Part shown: positions 55,360 to 64,000 of the stretch, piece after piece
How positions within the stretch are numbered: the first letter of the stretch is position 1
Layout of the letters: each line of letters begins with the position of its first letter
From: Bradyrhizobium sp. CB1015
GTDB taxonomy: Bacteria; Pseudomonadota; Alphaproteobacteria; Rhizobiales; Xanthobacteraceae
Direction: 5' to 3'
Length of the DNA stretch: 64,000 bases
Assembly: GCF_025200925.1 (NCBI RefSeq)
Contig: NZ_CP104174.1
Location: 310,001 to 374,000 of the forward strand
Program-made: the position numbers and the translations under genes
Notes under the pieces: model-generated
Told to the model about the DNA's origin: nothing
Seen by the model: the letters and a program-made list of their open reading frames with translations, nothing else
Databases searched by the model: none

Positions 55360-56325
55360 ATGGCATCGAATCTGGACACGCTCGTCACGGTTTTCGGCGG
55401 ATCGGGGTTTTTGGGCCGCAGCGTCGTCCGCGCCCTGTGCAAGCGGGATTACCGGGTCCGGGTCGCGGTGCGGCGGCCGGAACTCGCCGGGTACCTCCAG
55501 CCGCTCGGCCGGGTCGGGCAGGTCCACAATGTGCAGGCGAATCTGCGCTTTCCGGCCTCGGTCGAGGCGGCGCTGCGTGATTCGCATCTCGTGATCAACC
55601 TCGTCGGCGTGCTCACCGAGAGCGGTGCGCAGACGTTTGACGCCGTCCAGGCCAAGGGCGCCGAGACCGTCGCCAAGGCAGCGGCCGCCGCCGGGGCTCA
55701 GCTGGTGCATGTCTCGGCGATCGGGGCCGATGCGCAATCGCCCTCGCGCTATGCCAGGGCCAAGGCGGCCGGCGAAGCCGCGGTCCTGGCCGCGGTTCCC
55801 TCCGCCACGATCTTCCGCCCCTCCGTGATGTTCGGCCCCGAGGACCAGTTCACCAACCGCTTTGCCGCACTGGCCCGGATGTCGCCGGTGCTGCCCCTGA
55901 TCGGCGGCGAGACGAAGATGCAGCCGGTCTATGTCGGCGACGTCGCCAGTGCGATCGCGGATGCTGCCGACGGCAAGGCCAAGGCGGGCGCGACCTACGA
56001 GCTCGGCGGGCCGGAAGTGCTGACCATGCGCGAGATCATCGAGGCGATCCTCGAAATCACCGACCGCAAGCGGATGCTGGTGCCGCTGCCGTTCGGCCTC
56101 GCCCGCTTCCAGGCCAACTTCCTGCAATTCGCACCGGGCGCGTTCAAGCTGACGCCGGACCAGGTCACGCTGCTCGAGCGCGACAATATCGTGTCGGAGG
56201 CGGCGAAGGCAGCCGGGCTGACGCTGGAAGGCCTCGGCATATCAGCCGATTCGCTGGAGGCGATCGCCCCGCAATATCTCTGGCGCTTCCGCGCCGCCGG
56301 GCAGTTCCAGCGCATGAGCGTGTGA
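55360..56325 (+). CDS. Complex I NDUFA9-subunit-family protein (NAD(P)-binding)
   Basis: An extended-SDR Rossmann fold: VTVFGGSGFLGRSVVRAL (GGxGFLG nucleotide loop), RVAVRRPE, LVINLVGVLTESG, VHVSAIGADAQSPSRYARAK with the atypical active site, and IFRPSVMFGPEDQFTNRFA. Alphaproteobacterial homologues accompany or bind complex I and probably hold NAD(P)H structurally. The second ATG (55360) is better spaced from AGGA than the first (55351). First gene of the core region right of the tRNA. Confidence 0.88.
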   Translation: MASNLDTLVTVFGGSGFLGRSVVRALCKRDYRVRVAVRRPELAGYLQPLGRVGQVHNVQANLRFPASVEAALRDSHLVINLVGVLTESGAQTFDAVQAKGAETVAKAAAAAGAQLVHVSAIGADAQSPSRYARAKAAGEAAVLAAVPSATIFRPSVMFGPEDQFTNRFAALARMSPVLPLIGGETKMQPVYVGDVASAIADAADGKAKAGATYELGGPEVLTMREIIEAILEITDRKRMLVPLPFGLARFQANFLQFAPGAFKLTPDQVTLLERDNIVSEAAKAAGLTLEGLGISADSLEAIAPQYLWRFRAAGQFQRMSV

Positions 56326-56334
56326 GTTGGCTTC

Positions 56335-56485
56335 ACCTCTCCCGCTTGCGGGAGAGGTCGGATTGCGCCCGGTGGTGCGAAGCATCGTCCGAAGCAATCC
56401 GGGTGAGGGCTTTTTCCTCTTGGGGATTGTCCCGTTGTGGAGACACCCTCTCCCCGACCCTCCCCCGCAAGCGGGGGAGAGAGCG
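56335..56485. repeat. Palindromic intergenic repeat (REP-like)
   Basis: Two perfect hairpins bracket it: ACCTCTCCCGC-TT-GCGGGAGAGGT (56335-56358) and CTCCCCCGC-AA-GCGGGGGAG (56460-56479). Between them lies CGGGTGAGGGC-type sequence. It resembles the dispersed repeats of Bradyrhizobium and the one at 63021-63179. Confidence 0.75.
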
Positions 56486-56524
56486 GACCGCCGCCGGGGC
56501 GGGGACCCATCCGTCACACGACCT

Positions 56525-57265
56525 TCAAAACCTCAGCTTCTTGAACACCGCTTCCGGAAGCGTCTTGATGATGAGCATCACGAGGCGCCATTTGCCGCTG
56601 ACATAGACGATGTCGGTCTTGGTCTCGACGGCGCGAAGGATCGCATCGCCGACGACAGGGGCTTCGACGGTGAGCGGGCCGATCAGCTTCATGCCTTCCG
56701 TCATCCTGGTGCGGACGAAGCCGGGCTTGACCGTGACGACGTGAACGCCGCCCCGGCTGGCGCGGGCGCGCAGGCCGGACAGGAAGGCGGAGAAGCCGGC
56801 CTTGGCCGAGCCATAGACATAGTTGGAGGCGCGGCCGCGATCGCCGGCAACCGAGGACACGCCGACCAGCGTGCCGCTGCCGCGGCTCAAGAACTTCTCC
56901 GCGAACAGGCCGAGAATCAGCGCCGGGCCCTCATAGTTGGAGCGCATGATCGCGGTGGCGTGGGCGAGATCGCTCTCGGCCTGTTGCTGCACACCGAGCA
57001 GGCCGACGATCGAGATGACGACATCGGGCAGCGCGGGAAGGCCTGCGACGAAGCCCTCGAACGACGCCGTGTCGAGCACGTCGAACCTGTAGAGACCGAC
57101 CTCGATATTGTAGCGTGCGCGCAGATCGGCGGCGTCAGGCTCCAGCGCGGCGACGTCGCGGCCGGCGAGCCCCACATCGTATCCCGCTTTGGCAAAGGCG
57201 CGCGCGGCGGCGCGGCCGATGTCGGATGAGCCGCCCAGAACCAGTACAGACTTGCGCGACGTCAC
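56525..57265 (-). CDS. DprE2-like short-chain dehydrogenase
   Basis: A classical SDR: VLVLGGSSDIGRAAARAFAK (nucleotide loop), VISIVGLLG, GVSSVAGDRGR, and the active-site YVYGSAKAGF (Tyr-x-x-x-Lys). The gene is four bases from the DprE1-like oxidase, matching the mycobacterial DprE1-DprE2 pair that epimerises a decaprenyl-phosphoryl ribose to arabinose. In rhizobia related enzymes contribute to pentose decoration of lipids or Nod factors. The exact substrate is not visible. Confidence 0.8.
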   Translation of the reverse strand: MTSRKSVLVLGGSSDIGRAAARAFAKAGYDVGLAGRDVAALEPDAADLRARYNIEVGLYRFDVLDTASFEGFVAGLPALPDVVISIVGLLGVQQQAESDLAHATAIMRSNYEGPALILGLFAEKFLSRGSGTLVGVSSVAGDRGRASNYVYGSAKAGFSAFLSGLRARASRGGVHVVTVKPGFVRTRMTEGMKLIGPLTVEAPVVGDAILRAVETKTDIVYVSGKWRLVMLIIKTLPEAVFKKLRF

Positions 57266-57268
57266 AGC

Positions 57269-58594
57269 CTAGACCTCATCGAACAGACGTTGTGAAAGCT
57301 TGGAGCGGATGTTGCCGGCAGGATCGAGCGATTTGCGGATCGCGTTGAAGCGCGACAGAGCGGGATAGCCGGCTTTGAGCGTCGCGCGCGACTGGCGCGC
57401 ATCCTTGGCGAGATAAAGCCGGCCACCGGCCGCGACGACGAGACGATCGATCTCGTCGAGAAAATTCAGGATGTCGCCCCGCACCGGGAAATCCAGCGCC
57501 AGCGTGTAGCCGGGCAGCGGAAACGACAGGATGCCCTCGCCCTGGCCGAGCTTCTTCAGCACCGCGAGGAAGGAGGCATCGCCGCGCCGCGCGACGCGAC
57601 CCAGGATCTCGCCGAGCACGTCGCGCGCGCCGTTTTCAGGGATCACGGATTGGTGCTGCAGCAAGCCGCGCTTGCCATAGATGCGATTCCAGTCGGCAAT
57701 GCCGTCGAGCGGAAAGAAATAAGGATAGATCGAGACCACATGGCTGCCGCCGGCGCGCCGCGCGCCCATGCGGTAATACAGCTCGTTGAAGGCGCGGATG
57801 CTGAAGCGGTTCAACGTCATCGACGGCAAATCGACGGGCACGCCGAGACCGGGATCCTTGCCGGCGGGAAACGTGGCGGCGCCGGCAGGGAGCTCGTCCT
57901 TGCCTGCGTGCTCGCCGAGATAGATCAGCGAACGGCCGAGATCCCGCCCTCGCGCCGCGCAATCGATCCACGCCACCGAATAGGTCGCGGCATCGCCTGC
58001 ATCGAGCGCGCGCATCGCGGCATCGAGATCGGACGCCGAGATCACGCGCTCGCGGATCCATCCCGTTTCGACCTTGCGCAGCCGCATCGTCGCCTCAAGG
58101 ATGATTCCGGTCAGGCCCATGCCGCCGATGGTCGCAAAGAACGCATCGGCGTTCTGCTCGCGCGAGGCTTCGATGGTCTCGCCCTCGCCCGTGCACAGCA
58201 GGATGCTGTCGACATAGCGGCCGAAGCCGCCTTCGCAATGATGGTTCTTGCCGTGCACGTCGGCGGCGATGGCGCCGCCGATCGAGACGAAGCGCGTGCC
58301 GGGCAGCACGAAGGGCAGAAAGCCGCGCGGGCCGAATGTCTCGATCAGATCCGAGAGCAGCACGCCGGCCTCGAGGCGGATGCAGCCGGTCGCCGGATCG
58401 AACCACCTGATGCGGTCGAAGCCCGTCATCGCGACGGTTCTGACGGCCCCGATCGCGGCATCGCCGTAGGCGCGACCATTGCCGCGCGCCACGGTGCCGG
58501 ACGCCATGGCTTCAGCTACGGCCTCGAACGACCGCGGCCGCAGCACGTCGCTATCGACGACCGGGAAACGGCCCCAGCCGCTGACGAGGGTCAT
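57269..58594 (-). CDS. DprE1-like FAD-dependent oxidoreductase
   Basis: A VAO/PCMH-type flavoenzyme: RGNGRAYGDAAIG, VLPGTRFVSIGGAIAADVHGKNHHCEGGFG (the FAD loop with the GGAIAADVHGKNHH motif typical of DprE1), then FFPLDGIADWNRIYGKRG and SFPLPGYTLALDFPVR. At the position of the benzothiazinone-reactive cysteine of the mycobacterial enzyme (near xCxDFP) this protein appears to have Ala or Leu. It should oxidise a polyprenyl-phosphoryl pentose, and the DprE2-like enzyme next to it would reduce the keto product. Confidence 0.85.
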   Translation of the reverse strand: MTLVSGWGRFPVVDSDVLRPRSFEAVAEAMASGTVARGNGRAYGDAAIGAVRTVAMTGFDRIRWFDPATGCIRLEAGVLLSDLIETFGPRGFLPFVLPGTRFVSIGGAIAADVHGKNHHCEGGFGRYVDSILLCTGEGETIEASREQNADAFFATIGGMGLTGIILEATMRLRKVETGWIRERVISASDLDAAMRALDAGDAATYSVAWIDCAARGRDLGRSLIYLGEHAGKDELPAGAATFPAGKDPGLGVPVDLPSMTLNRFSIRAFNELYYRMGARRAGGSHVVSIYPYFFPLDGIADWNRIYGKRGLLQHQSVIPENGARDVLGEILGRVARRGDASFLAVLKKLGQGEGILSFPLPGYTLALDFPVRGDILNFLDEIDRLVVAAGGRLYLAKDARQSRATLKAGYPALSRFNAIRKSLDPAGNIRSKLSQRLFDEV

Positions 58595-58687
58595 GGTTCA
58601 GCTCCTGTGCCGGGCGCGACGCCCTGCCCTGCGAAACTGAGTAGCGGTCAAAAGCTTATATTGCGTTGAAAGCGCGGCAGGCGCGTA

Positions 58688-58766
58688 GCCCGGATGGAGC
58701 GCAGCGTAATCCGGGATCGTGCCCCAAGTGATGATGGCCCCGGATTGCGCTGCGCTCCATCCGGGC
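58688..58766. repeat. Long inverted repeat between dprE1-like gene and uppP
   Basis: Two 28-base arms, the first beginning GCCCGGATGGAGCGCAGCG and the second its near-perfect complement (one mismatch), are separated by about 23 bases. Such elements are scattered in Bradyrhizobium intergenic DNA and can form a strong stem in RNA, so it may also end the transcript of uppP. Confidence 0.8.
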
Positions 58767-58782
58767 CACAAGACCTTAACGC

Positions 58783-59589
58783 CTACCGGCCCAGCGCCAG
58801 CGCGATCAGGCCGAGGGTGCCGACGATGACGCGCCACCAGGCGAACAGCACGAAGCCGTGGCGGGTGACGTAGGTCAGGAACGTCTTCACCACGATGACC
58901 GCGGTGATGAACGACACCACGAAGCCGATCGCCACGATGTTCATGTGGTCCATCGTCATCTCGGCGCGGTTCTTGTAGAAATCGTAGGCGAACGCGCCGA
59001 TCATGGTGGGGATGGCGAGGAAGAACGAGAACTCCGCCGCCGCGCGCTTGTCGGCCCCCAACAGCATCGCAGCGACGATGCTGGCGCCGGAGCGCGACAC
59101 GCCCGGGATCATCGCCACGCACTGCGCGATGCCGATATAGAGATACATCAGCAGCGGAAACTTGGTGGCGTCATGCTCGCGCGGCTTGAGATCGAGCTTG
59201 TCGACCCAGAGCAGGATGGCGCCGCCGACGATCAGCGTGAAGCAGACGACCCAGGGATTGAACAGCAGGGTCTTGATGTATTTGCCGGCGACGAGGCCGA
59301 CGATCACGGCCGGCAGGAACGCCACCAGCACGCCGATCACGAAACGGCGCGCATAGGCATCGCCCGTGAACAGGCCGATCGCGACGTCCCAGAGCTTCCT
59401 GAAATACAGCCCGACGATCGCGAGGATCGCACCCAGCTGGATCAGAACCGTAAACGAATCCCAGAACGCGCCTTCGCCGAGATGGAAGAAGCGCTCCGCG
59501 AGCAGGAGGTGGCCGGTCGAGGATACGGGAAGGAACTCGGTCACACCCTCGATGATGCCGAGGATCACTGCCCGTATTGCGTCTGACAT
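58783..59589 (-). CDS. uppP: Undecaprenyl-diphosphatase
   Basis: BacA/UppP signatures: IEGVTEFLPVSSTGHLLL near the N-terminus, IPGVSRSGASIVAAMLLG in the middle, and eight hydrophobic segments across 268 residues. It dephosphorylates undecaprenyl diphosphate in the inner membrane to recycle the lipid carrier for peptidoglycan; overproduction gives bacitracin resistance. Length and motifs are normal. Confidence 0.96.
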   Translation of the reverse strand: MSDAIRAVILGIIEGVTEFLPVSSTGHLLLAERFFHLGEGAFWDSFTVLIQLGAILAIVGLYFRKLWDVAIGLFTGDAYARRFVIGVLVAFLPAVIVGLVAGKYIKTLLFNPWVVCFTLIVGGAILLWVDKLDLKPREHDATKFPLLMYLYIGIAQCVAMIPGVSRSGASIVAAMLLGADKRAAAEFSFFLAIPTMIGAFAYDFYKNRAEMTMDHMNIVAIGFVVSFITAVIVVKTFLTYVTRHGFVLFAWWRVIVGTLGLIALALGR

Positions 59590-59759
59590 ATTTACGGTCC
59601 ATTTCGGCTGGAAAAGCGGGGGCTCTTCTCGCCTATTCCCCCCAATGCTGCAATCGCAAAATGCGGCGTCACGCTCTTGCTTCGCGGTTTTGAGGGACTA
59701 GTGTGGCGCCGCACAAACATTGATGGATTCTTAAGCACCATCAAATAGTCAAAGGCTTC

Positions 59760-60452
59760 ATGTTTACGCTGTTTCATCATCCGTTCTGCCCGCACTCGCG
59801 CTTCATCCGCCTGATCGCGGGCGAATACGGGCTCGACCTGAAGCTGATCGAAGAGCGCAGCTGGGAGCGGCGCGAGGCGTTTCTGCTGCTCAATGCGGCC
59901 GGGACCACACCTGTGCTGGTGGACGAGGAACAGCCGCCGATCCCGGGCGCGGCCATCATCGCCGAATATGTCGACGAGGCCTATGGCGCAGGGATGGGCG
60001 TCAAGCGCCTGATGCCGGAGACGACCTTCGAGCGTGTCGAGGTGCGCCGGCTGATGGCCTGGTTCAACGAAAAGTTCTTCGAGGAGGTCTCGCACCCGCT
60101 CGTCACCGAGCGCATTTACAAGCGTTTCATGAGCGAGGAGAACGGCGGCGGGCCGCCCTCGGCCGACGTGATGCGCGCAGCGAAAGCCAATGTGCGCTAT
60201 CATCTGGCCTATATCGGCTGGCTGGCGCAGACGCGCAATTTCCTCGCCGGCGACCGGCTCACCTACGCGGATCTCGCCGCCGCGGCGCATCTCTCGGCGA
60301 TCGACTATCTGGGCGACGTGCCATGGAGCGAGGACGACGCAGCAAAGGCGTGGTACGCGCGGGTGAAATCCCGCCCGTCGTTCCGTCCGCTCTTGAGCGA
60401 ATGGCTGGCCGGCGTGCCGGCGTCGCGGACCTATGTGGACCTGGATTTCTGA
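59760..60452 (+). CDS. Glutathione S-transferase family protein
   Basis: A thioredoxin-like N-terminal half ([38 protein letters not shown] with the cis-Pro and glutathione-contact segment) and an all-helical C-terminal half with [20 protein letters not shown] (the N-capping box of GSTs). The CPHS at residues 10-13 could supply a catalytic Cys or Ser. Soluble, substrate unknown. Overlaps the start of queG. Confidence 0.88.
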   Translation: MFTLFHHPFCPHSRFIRLIAGEYGLDLKLIEERSWERREAFLLLNAAGTTPVLVDEEQPPIPGAAIIAEYVDEAYGAGMGVKRLMPETTFERVEVRRLMAWFNEKFFEEVSHPLVTERIYKRFMSEENGGGPPSADVMRAAKANVRYHLAYIGWLAQTRNFLAGDRLTYADLAAAAHLSAIDYLGDVPWSEDDAAKAWYARVKSRPSFRPLLSEWLAGVPASRTYVDLDF

Positions 60453-61576
60453 GCTCCGATCCGACTGAGCTGAAGGCGGCGCTGGCGCGCGAAGCGCACG
60501 CGCTCGGCTTCGACTGCGTCGGCGTCACCGGGCCGGGCACGATCGAGAGCGCCGGAAAACACTTCCTCGAATTCATCGCCTCGGGCGGCCATGGCGACAT
60601 GGACTGGCTCGCGAACCAGCCGGAGCGGCGCGTCGATCCGCGCGGGCTGTGGACCGAGGTGCGCAGCGTGATCATGCTCGGCGTCAATTACGGTCCCGAT
60701 ACCGATCCGCTCGCGGTGCTGAAGCAACGCACGCGCGCGGCGATCTCGGTCTATGCGCAAGGTGACGACTATCACGACCTCATCAAGAAGCGGCTGAAGG
60801 CGCTGGCGCGCTGGCTGGTCGCGGCCGCGCCAAGCGAAGTGAAGGTGTTCGTCGACACCGCGGCGGTGATGGAGAAGCCGCTGGCGCAGACCGCGGGCCT
60901 CGGCTGGCAGGGCAAGCACACCAACCTCGTCTCGCGCGAATTCGGCTCATGGCTGTTTCTCGGTGCGATCTACACCACGCTCGATCTGCCGCGCGACGCT
61001 ACCGAGATCGATCATTGCGGCTCGTGCCGCGCCTGTCTCGACATCTGCCCGACCGCGGCGTTCCCCGCGCCCTACAAGCTCGATGCGCGGCGCTGCATCT
61101 CGTATCTCACCATCGAAAACAAGGGCCCGATCCCGCGCGAGTTTCGCAAAGCCATCGGCAATCGCATCTACGGCTGCGACGATTGCCTCGCGGCGTGTCC
61201 CTGGAACAAGTTTGCGCAAGAGGGCCGCGAGGCCAAGCTCGCCGCGCGCGACGAATTGCGCGCGCCTGATCTCGCCGAGCTGGCGCGGCTCGACGACGCC
61301 GCGTTTCGTGCGCTGTTCACGAAGTCGCCGGTGAAGCGCATCGGCCGCGACCGGTTCTTGCGCAACGTGCTGATTGCGATCGGCAATTCAGGCGAGGTGA
61401 CGCTGGCGGACGAGGCGCGGCGATTGCTGGATGATGCGAGCGCGCTGGTGCGCGGGGCGGCGGTGTGGGCGCTCGGGCAGTTGCTGGCGCGGGAAGAGTT
61501 TGAGGCGATGAAGTCTGCTGCTGCGCGCAAGGAGCACGACGAGTGCGTTCGTGAGGAGTGGCGGGCCGCCTCCTGA
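60401..61576 (+). CDS. queG: Epoxyqueuosine reductase
   Basis: QueG catalyses the last step of queuosine synthesis in tRNA, reducing epoxyqueuosine with cobalamin and two [4Fe-4S] clusters. Seen here: [20 protein letters not shown] with the catalytic Asp, the cluster motifs [16 protein letters not shown] and [14 protein letters not shown] with the additional Cys in [11 protein letters not shown], and a C-terminal HEAT-like repeat. The start is uncertain. ATG 60401 gives 391 residues and overlaps the GST gene by 52 bases; the family region proper begins at about 60460. Confidence 0.94.
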   Translation: MAGRRAGVADLCGPGFLSSDPTELKAALAREAHALGFDCVGVTGPGTIESAGKHFLEFIASGGHGDMDWLANQPERRVDPRGLWTEVRSVIMLGVNYGPDTDPLAVLKQRTRAAISVYAQGDDYHDLIKKRLKALARWLVAAAPSEVKVFVDTAAVMEKPLAQTAGLGWQGKHTNLVSREFGSWLFLGAIYTTLDLPRDATEIDHCGSCRACLDICPTAAFPAPYKLDARRCISYLTIENKGPIPREFRKAIGNRIYGCDDCLAACPWNKFAQEGREAKLAARDELRAPDLAELARLDDAAFRALFTKSPVKRIGRDRFLRNVLIAIGNSGEVTLADEARRLLDDASALVRGAAVWALGQLLAREEFEAMKSAAARKEHDECVREEWRAAS

Positions 61577-61612
61577 CTTGATTTCCCCGTCCATTCCCGC
61601 AATCTCGCGCGC

Positions 61613-62410
61613 ATGACAAACATGCCTTTCTTCACCCGCGACGGCGATACATTCCATCCGACGGAAGTCGCCAACGGTCCATGGGATCCGAAATCGCTGC
61701 ACGGGCGCGTCATCGTCGGCCTGCTCGGCTTCGTCATCGAGGAGCGCCATTCCGGGCCCGAATTCGTCCCGGCGCGGCTCACGGTCGACATGTTTCGGCT
61801 GCCGACCATCGACAAGCCGATTCACGTGACGACGCGGCTGGTGCGCGACGGTCTGCGCATCCGCGTGGTGGAAGCGGAGTTCTTTTCCGGCGGCGTCAGC
61901 ATGGCGCGCGCCTCGTGCCAGCTGCTGCGCAAGACGCAAAATCCCGATGGCAATGTCTGGTCGCCGCCGAACTGGGATGTGCCGAAACCATCAGACATTC
62001 CAAAGCCGACCGATCCCAGGCTCGGCATGAACGGCAAATGGGCGACGCGCCCGATCGTCGGCCATATGGGCTCGCTCGGTCCGCGCAAATTGTGGATGAG
62101 CGAGGTGCGCGAGCTCGTCGCGGGCGCCCCGATGACGCCGTTCGTCCGCGTCGCCACCGGCGCCGATTTCGCCAGCCCGTTTGCCAATGCCGGCGACCAG
62201 GGGCTCGGCTACATCAACAGCGACGTCACGATCTATCTGCACCGCCCGCCGGTGACGGAGTGGATCGGCTTCGAGGTGGTGAACCACCACGCCACCGACG
62301 GCATCGCGATCGGCGAATGCTGGCTCTATGACGAACAGGGCCCGATCGGCACCGCGACGGTGGCCGCGCTGGCGCAGCGCAAGCCGATGGCGAATCCGTC
62401 GAAGCGGTAG
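61613..62410 (+). CDS. Acyl-CoA thioesterase-like protein (double hot-dog fold)
   Basis: The 265-residue chain fits a TesB/4HBT_3-type thioesterase with two hot-dog halves: GPWDPKSLHGRVIVGLLGFV and VPARLTVDMFRLPTID in the first, and DQGLGYINSDVTIYLHRPP with GIAIGECWLYDEQGPIGTAT in the second. The gene has an ATG with no good Shine-Dalgarno and stands 36 bases after queG. Substrate unknown. Confidence 0.78.
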   Translation: MTNMPFFTRDGDTFHPTEVANGPWDPKSLHGRVIVGLLGFVIEERHSGPEFVPARLTVDMFRLPTIDKPIHVTTRLVRDGLRIRVVEAEFFSGGVSMARASCQLLRKTQNPDGNVWSPPNWDVPKPSDIPKPTDPRLGMNGKWATRPIVGHMGSLGPRKLWMSEVRELVAGAPMTPFVRVATGADFASPFANAGDQGLGYINSDVTIYLHRPPVTEWIGFEVVNHHATDGIAIGECWLYDEQGPIGTATVAALAQRKPMANPSKR

Positions 62411-62420
62411 CTCACCGCGG

Positions 62421-62519
62421 TCATTCCGGGGCAGCCCGCAGGGCTGAACCCGGAATCTCGAGATTCTCAGGTGCGCAACTGCGCACCATAGTTCGATGCT
62501 TCGCATCGCCCCGGAATGA
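62421..62519. repeat. Palindromic intergenic repeat with 12-bp terminal inverted repeats
   Basis: TCATTCCGGGGC and GCCCCGGAATGA bound a GC-rich block that contains the inner hairpin GGTGCGCA-ACT-TGCGCACC-like sequence. This is one of the commonest repeat types in Bradyrhizobium. It separates the convergent thioesterase and NTF2-like genes and may act as a bidirectional terminator. Confidence 0.75.
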
Positions 62520-62522
62520 CGG

Positions 62523-62990
62523 TCAGCCCAAATGCCGCTGCATCTCCGGCCGCGCCTTGAGCTCGGCGCCCTGCTTGGCGACGATCTTCGCGATCCGCTC
62601 CGGCGCAAACTTCAAATCGACGAATGCCGGCGCGGTGTTGGCGACCTCGTGATAACAGGCGATCCTGCCGTCCTTCAGCGTCATGATCGCAACGCCCTCG
62701 AACATCGCGCGTGCGCCGTTCGCTTCCGGCAATGTCGATTTGTAGCTGAACGTGTAGCGCGCATAGAGCGTGGTGCCGTCGGTGACCGGATCGTGCATGT
62801 CCCAGCGGAAATCGGTCGCCGTGCGATAGAACCAGTCGTCGATCATCGCGGCGATTTTCGCGCGGCCCGCGAAGGCGCCGTAGAAGACGTCATGATAGAC
62901 GCCGTCCTCGGTGAACAGCTCGGCGAAGGCTTCGCCGTTGCGCTGCTCGACCGCGTCGCAGAAGGCGCGCAGCATGGCGGTGGTCGTCAT
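62523..62990 (-). CDS. NTF2-like (SnoaL) family protein
   Basis: A 155-residue cone-shaped fold protein: MLRAFCDAVEQRNGEAFAEL, FTEDGVYHDVFYGAFAGRAK, WFYRTATDFRWDMHDPVTDG and FEGVAIMTLKDGRIACYHEV. It may be an isomerase, a polyketide-cyclase-like or a ligand-binding protein. I start at ATG 62990, which has GGAGGC seven bases upstream; the frame extends beyond into the repeat but is not coding. Confidence 0.82.
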   Translation of the reverse strand: MTTTAMLRAFCDAVEQRNGEAFAELFTEDGVYHDVFYGAFAGRAKIAAMIDDWFYRTATDFRWDMHDPVTDGTTLYARYTFSYKSTLPEANGARAMFEGVAIMTLKDGRIACYHEVANTAPAFVDLKFAPERIAKIVAKQGAELKARPEMQRHLG

Positions 62991-63020
62991 TGGCGTTGCC
63001 TCCCGGTGCTTCTTGTTGTG

Positions 63021-63179
63021 CCCTCTCCCCTTGTGGAAGAGGGCGGCTCCGCTCGTCGACGCGCATTCACTTGGGTGAGGGGTTGCCTCCGCGAGTCCAA
63101 CTCTCATTCGAACGCAAGGAGAGAACCCCTCATCCGGCTTCGCTTCGCGAAGCCACCTTCTCCCACAAGGGGAGAAGGA
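63021..63179. repeat. Palindromic intergenic repeat (same class as at 56.4 kb)
   Basis: It opens with CCCTCTCCCCTTGTGG and closes with CTTCTCCC-ACAA-GGGGAGAAG, with TTGGGTGAGGGG in the interior. It stands between two minus-strand genes and probably folds in the mRNA. Confidence 0.7.
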
Positions 63180-63190
63180 AGAGAAGCATC

Positions 63191-63979
63191 TCACCCGATC
63201 TCAGCCACCGCCGCAAGAATGCGCGCGATGTCCTGCGGGCGTGACAGGCGGTGATCGCCGTCCTGGATCAAGGTCAGCACGACGTCGTCGGCCGGCAGGC
63301 GATGGGTCAGCTTGAACGCATGCTGCCAGGGCACGTCAGGGTCTTTCGCGCCTTGCAGGATGCGGACGGGGCAGCCGAGATCGATGGCGCTGCCGAGCAC
63401 GAGGTGATTGCGTCCCTCCTCGATCAGGTTCCGCGTGATCGGATAGGGCGAGCCGTCGCCGTATTCCGACGGGCGCAGCCAGAAGCCCTTGGTCTCGATC
63501 TCCCTCTTCACTGCGGGCGAAAAATTCTTCCACATCAGCTCTTCGGTGAAATCCGGCGCCGGCGCGATCAGCACGAGCCCTGCGAGCGACGCTGTGCCGG
63601 CACGCTTCTTGATCTCGCGCGCGAGCAGCAGCGCCATCCAGCCGCCCATGGAGGACCCGATCAGGATTTGCGGGCCGTCGCAGAAGCGCTCGAGCACCGC
63701 AACACTGTCCTCGAGCCAGCGGCCGATGGTTCCGTCGGCGAAATCGCCACTGGATTCGCCGTGGCCGGAATAGTCGAACCGGACCACAGCGCGGCCGCAC
63801 TCGTGGGCCCAGGCGTCGAGCGCCACGGCCTTGCCGCCCTGCATGTCCGACTTGAATCCGCCCAGCCAGACCAGGCCGGGGCCTTTTCCGGGACGGCGGC
63901 GCACCGCGATTCTGCGTGCGGACGGCCCCTCGCCCACATCGACGAACTCAAGCGCGGCATCGGGAATTAAGTCGGTCAT
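63191..63979 (-). CDS. Alpha/beta hydrolase
   Basis: 262 residues with the usual marks: WLGGFKSDMQGGKAVALDAW (oxyanion region), RFDYSGHGESSGDF, nucleophile LIGSSMGGWMALLL (Ser in GSSMGG), the acid in LQGAKDPDVPW and the catalytic His in IQDGDHRLSRPQD. It resembles the ABHD10-like thioesterase/esterase group. Cytosolic, substrate unknown. Confidence 0.85.
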   Translation of the reverse strand: MTDLIPDAALEFVDVGEGPSARRIAVRRRPGKGPGLVWLGGFKSDMQGGKAVALDAWAHECGRAVVRFDYSGHGESSGDFADGTIGRWLEDSVAVLERFCDGPQILIGSSMGGWMALLLAREIKKRAGTASLAGLVLIAPAPDFTEELMWKNFSPAVKREIETKGFWLRPSEYGDGSPYPITRNLIEEGRNHLVLGSAIDLGCPVRILQGAKDPDVPWQHAFKLTHRLPADDVVLTLIQDGDHRLSRPQDIARILAAVAEIG

Positions 63980-64000
63980 GGAACGTTTACTCTGGCTGTG

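Noticed and set aside
58598..59122. Minus-strand frame of 174 codons overlapping uppP
   Set aside because: Different frame of uppP plus the long inverted repeat; Arg/His-rich and without conserved sequence.

Overview
The window looks like the chromosome of a GC-rich alphaproteobacterium, most likely Bradyrhizobium or a close relative. This rests on gene content (Ku/LigD with DUF3606-type small proteins, a DprE1/DprE2-like pair, UppP, QueG, a GST) and on the style of the intergenic palindromic repeats. The assignment is from pattern recognition, not from a database search. The right end (from the tRNA-Leu at about 55.1 kb) is ordinary core genome. The left 55 kb is accessory: many broken genes, an insertion sequence, a tyrosine integrase at the tRNA, and a dense block of antiphage-type genes.

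0-9 kb: a fragment of a macro-domain-like gene at the left edge and a frameshifted paralogue at 8.3-8.95 kb bracket a small zinc-ribbon membrane protein, a 969-residue fusion of a cyclooxygenase-like haem dioxygenase with a CYP74-like P450 (a probable bacterial oxylipin synthase), and a SAM-cyclase-AAA-TPR signalling protein upstream of it on the same strand.

9-16 kb: a decaying DNA-repair/stress region. It holds a truncated, frameshifted LigD ligase domain, a frameshifted DUF3606 gene, small conserved proteins, a DEDDh exonuclease, an intact ku divergent from it, an alpha/beta-hydrolase fused to a nucleotidyl cyclase, and an SRAP (YedK-like) remnant. At 16-18 kb an IS630 element sits between two truncated lipoprotein-type genes.

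18.5-29 kb: a secreted amidohydrolase, a GIY-YIG protein, an agmatine-deiminase-family enzyme overlapping a 3-methyladenine DNA glycosylase, a secreted unknown, a Sel1/TPR protein, a GmrSD-like DUF262/HNH nuclease and a pentapeptide-repeat protein.

29-43 kb: a complete type 1 BREX operon on the minus strand, transcribed brxR-brxA-brxB-brxC-pglX-pglZ-brxL with overlapping or nearly abutting genes. Its brxL has an unusual MITD1-like C-terminus. Palindromes lie in front of brxR. Diverging from it is a plus-strand operon: a 47-residue basic protein, an AddB-like nuclease, an AddA-like helicase-nuclease and possibly a 29-residue peptide. Next comes a separate gene for a RelE-like toxin domain fused to an SF1 helicase and a C-terminal helix-hairpin-helix region, behind a perfect 17-bp palindrome.

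52.6-55.2 kb: the island edge, with a striking degenerate 8-bp tandem repeat array, a tyrosine recombinase and tRNA-Leu(CAG).

55.3-64 kb: core genes: an NDUFA9-like protein, DprE2-like and DprE1-like enzymes, uppP, GST, queG, a thioesterase, an NTF2-like protein and an alpha/beta hydrolase, separated by four palindromic intergenic repeats.
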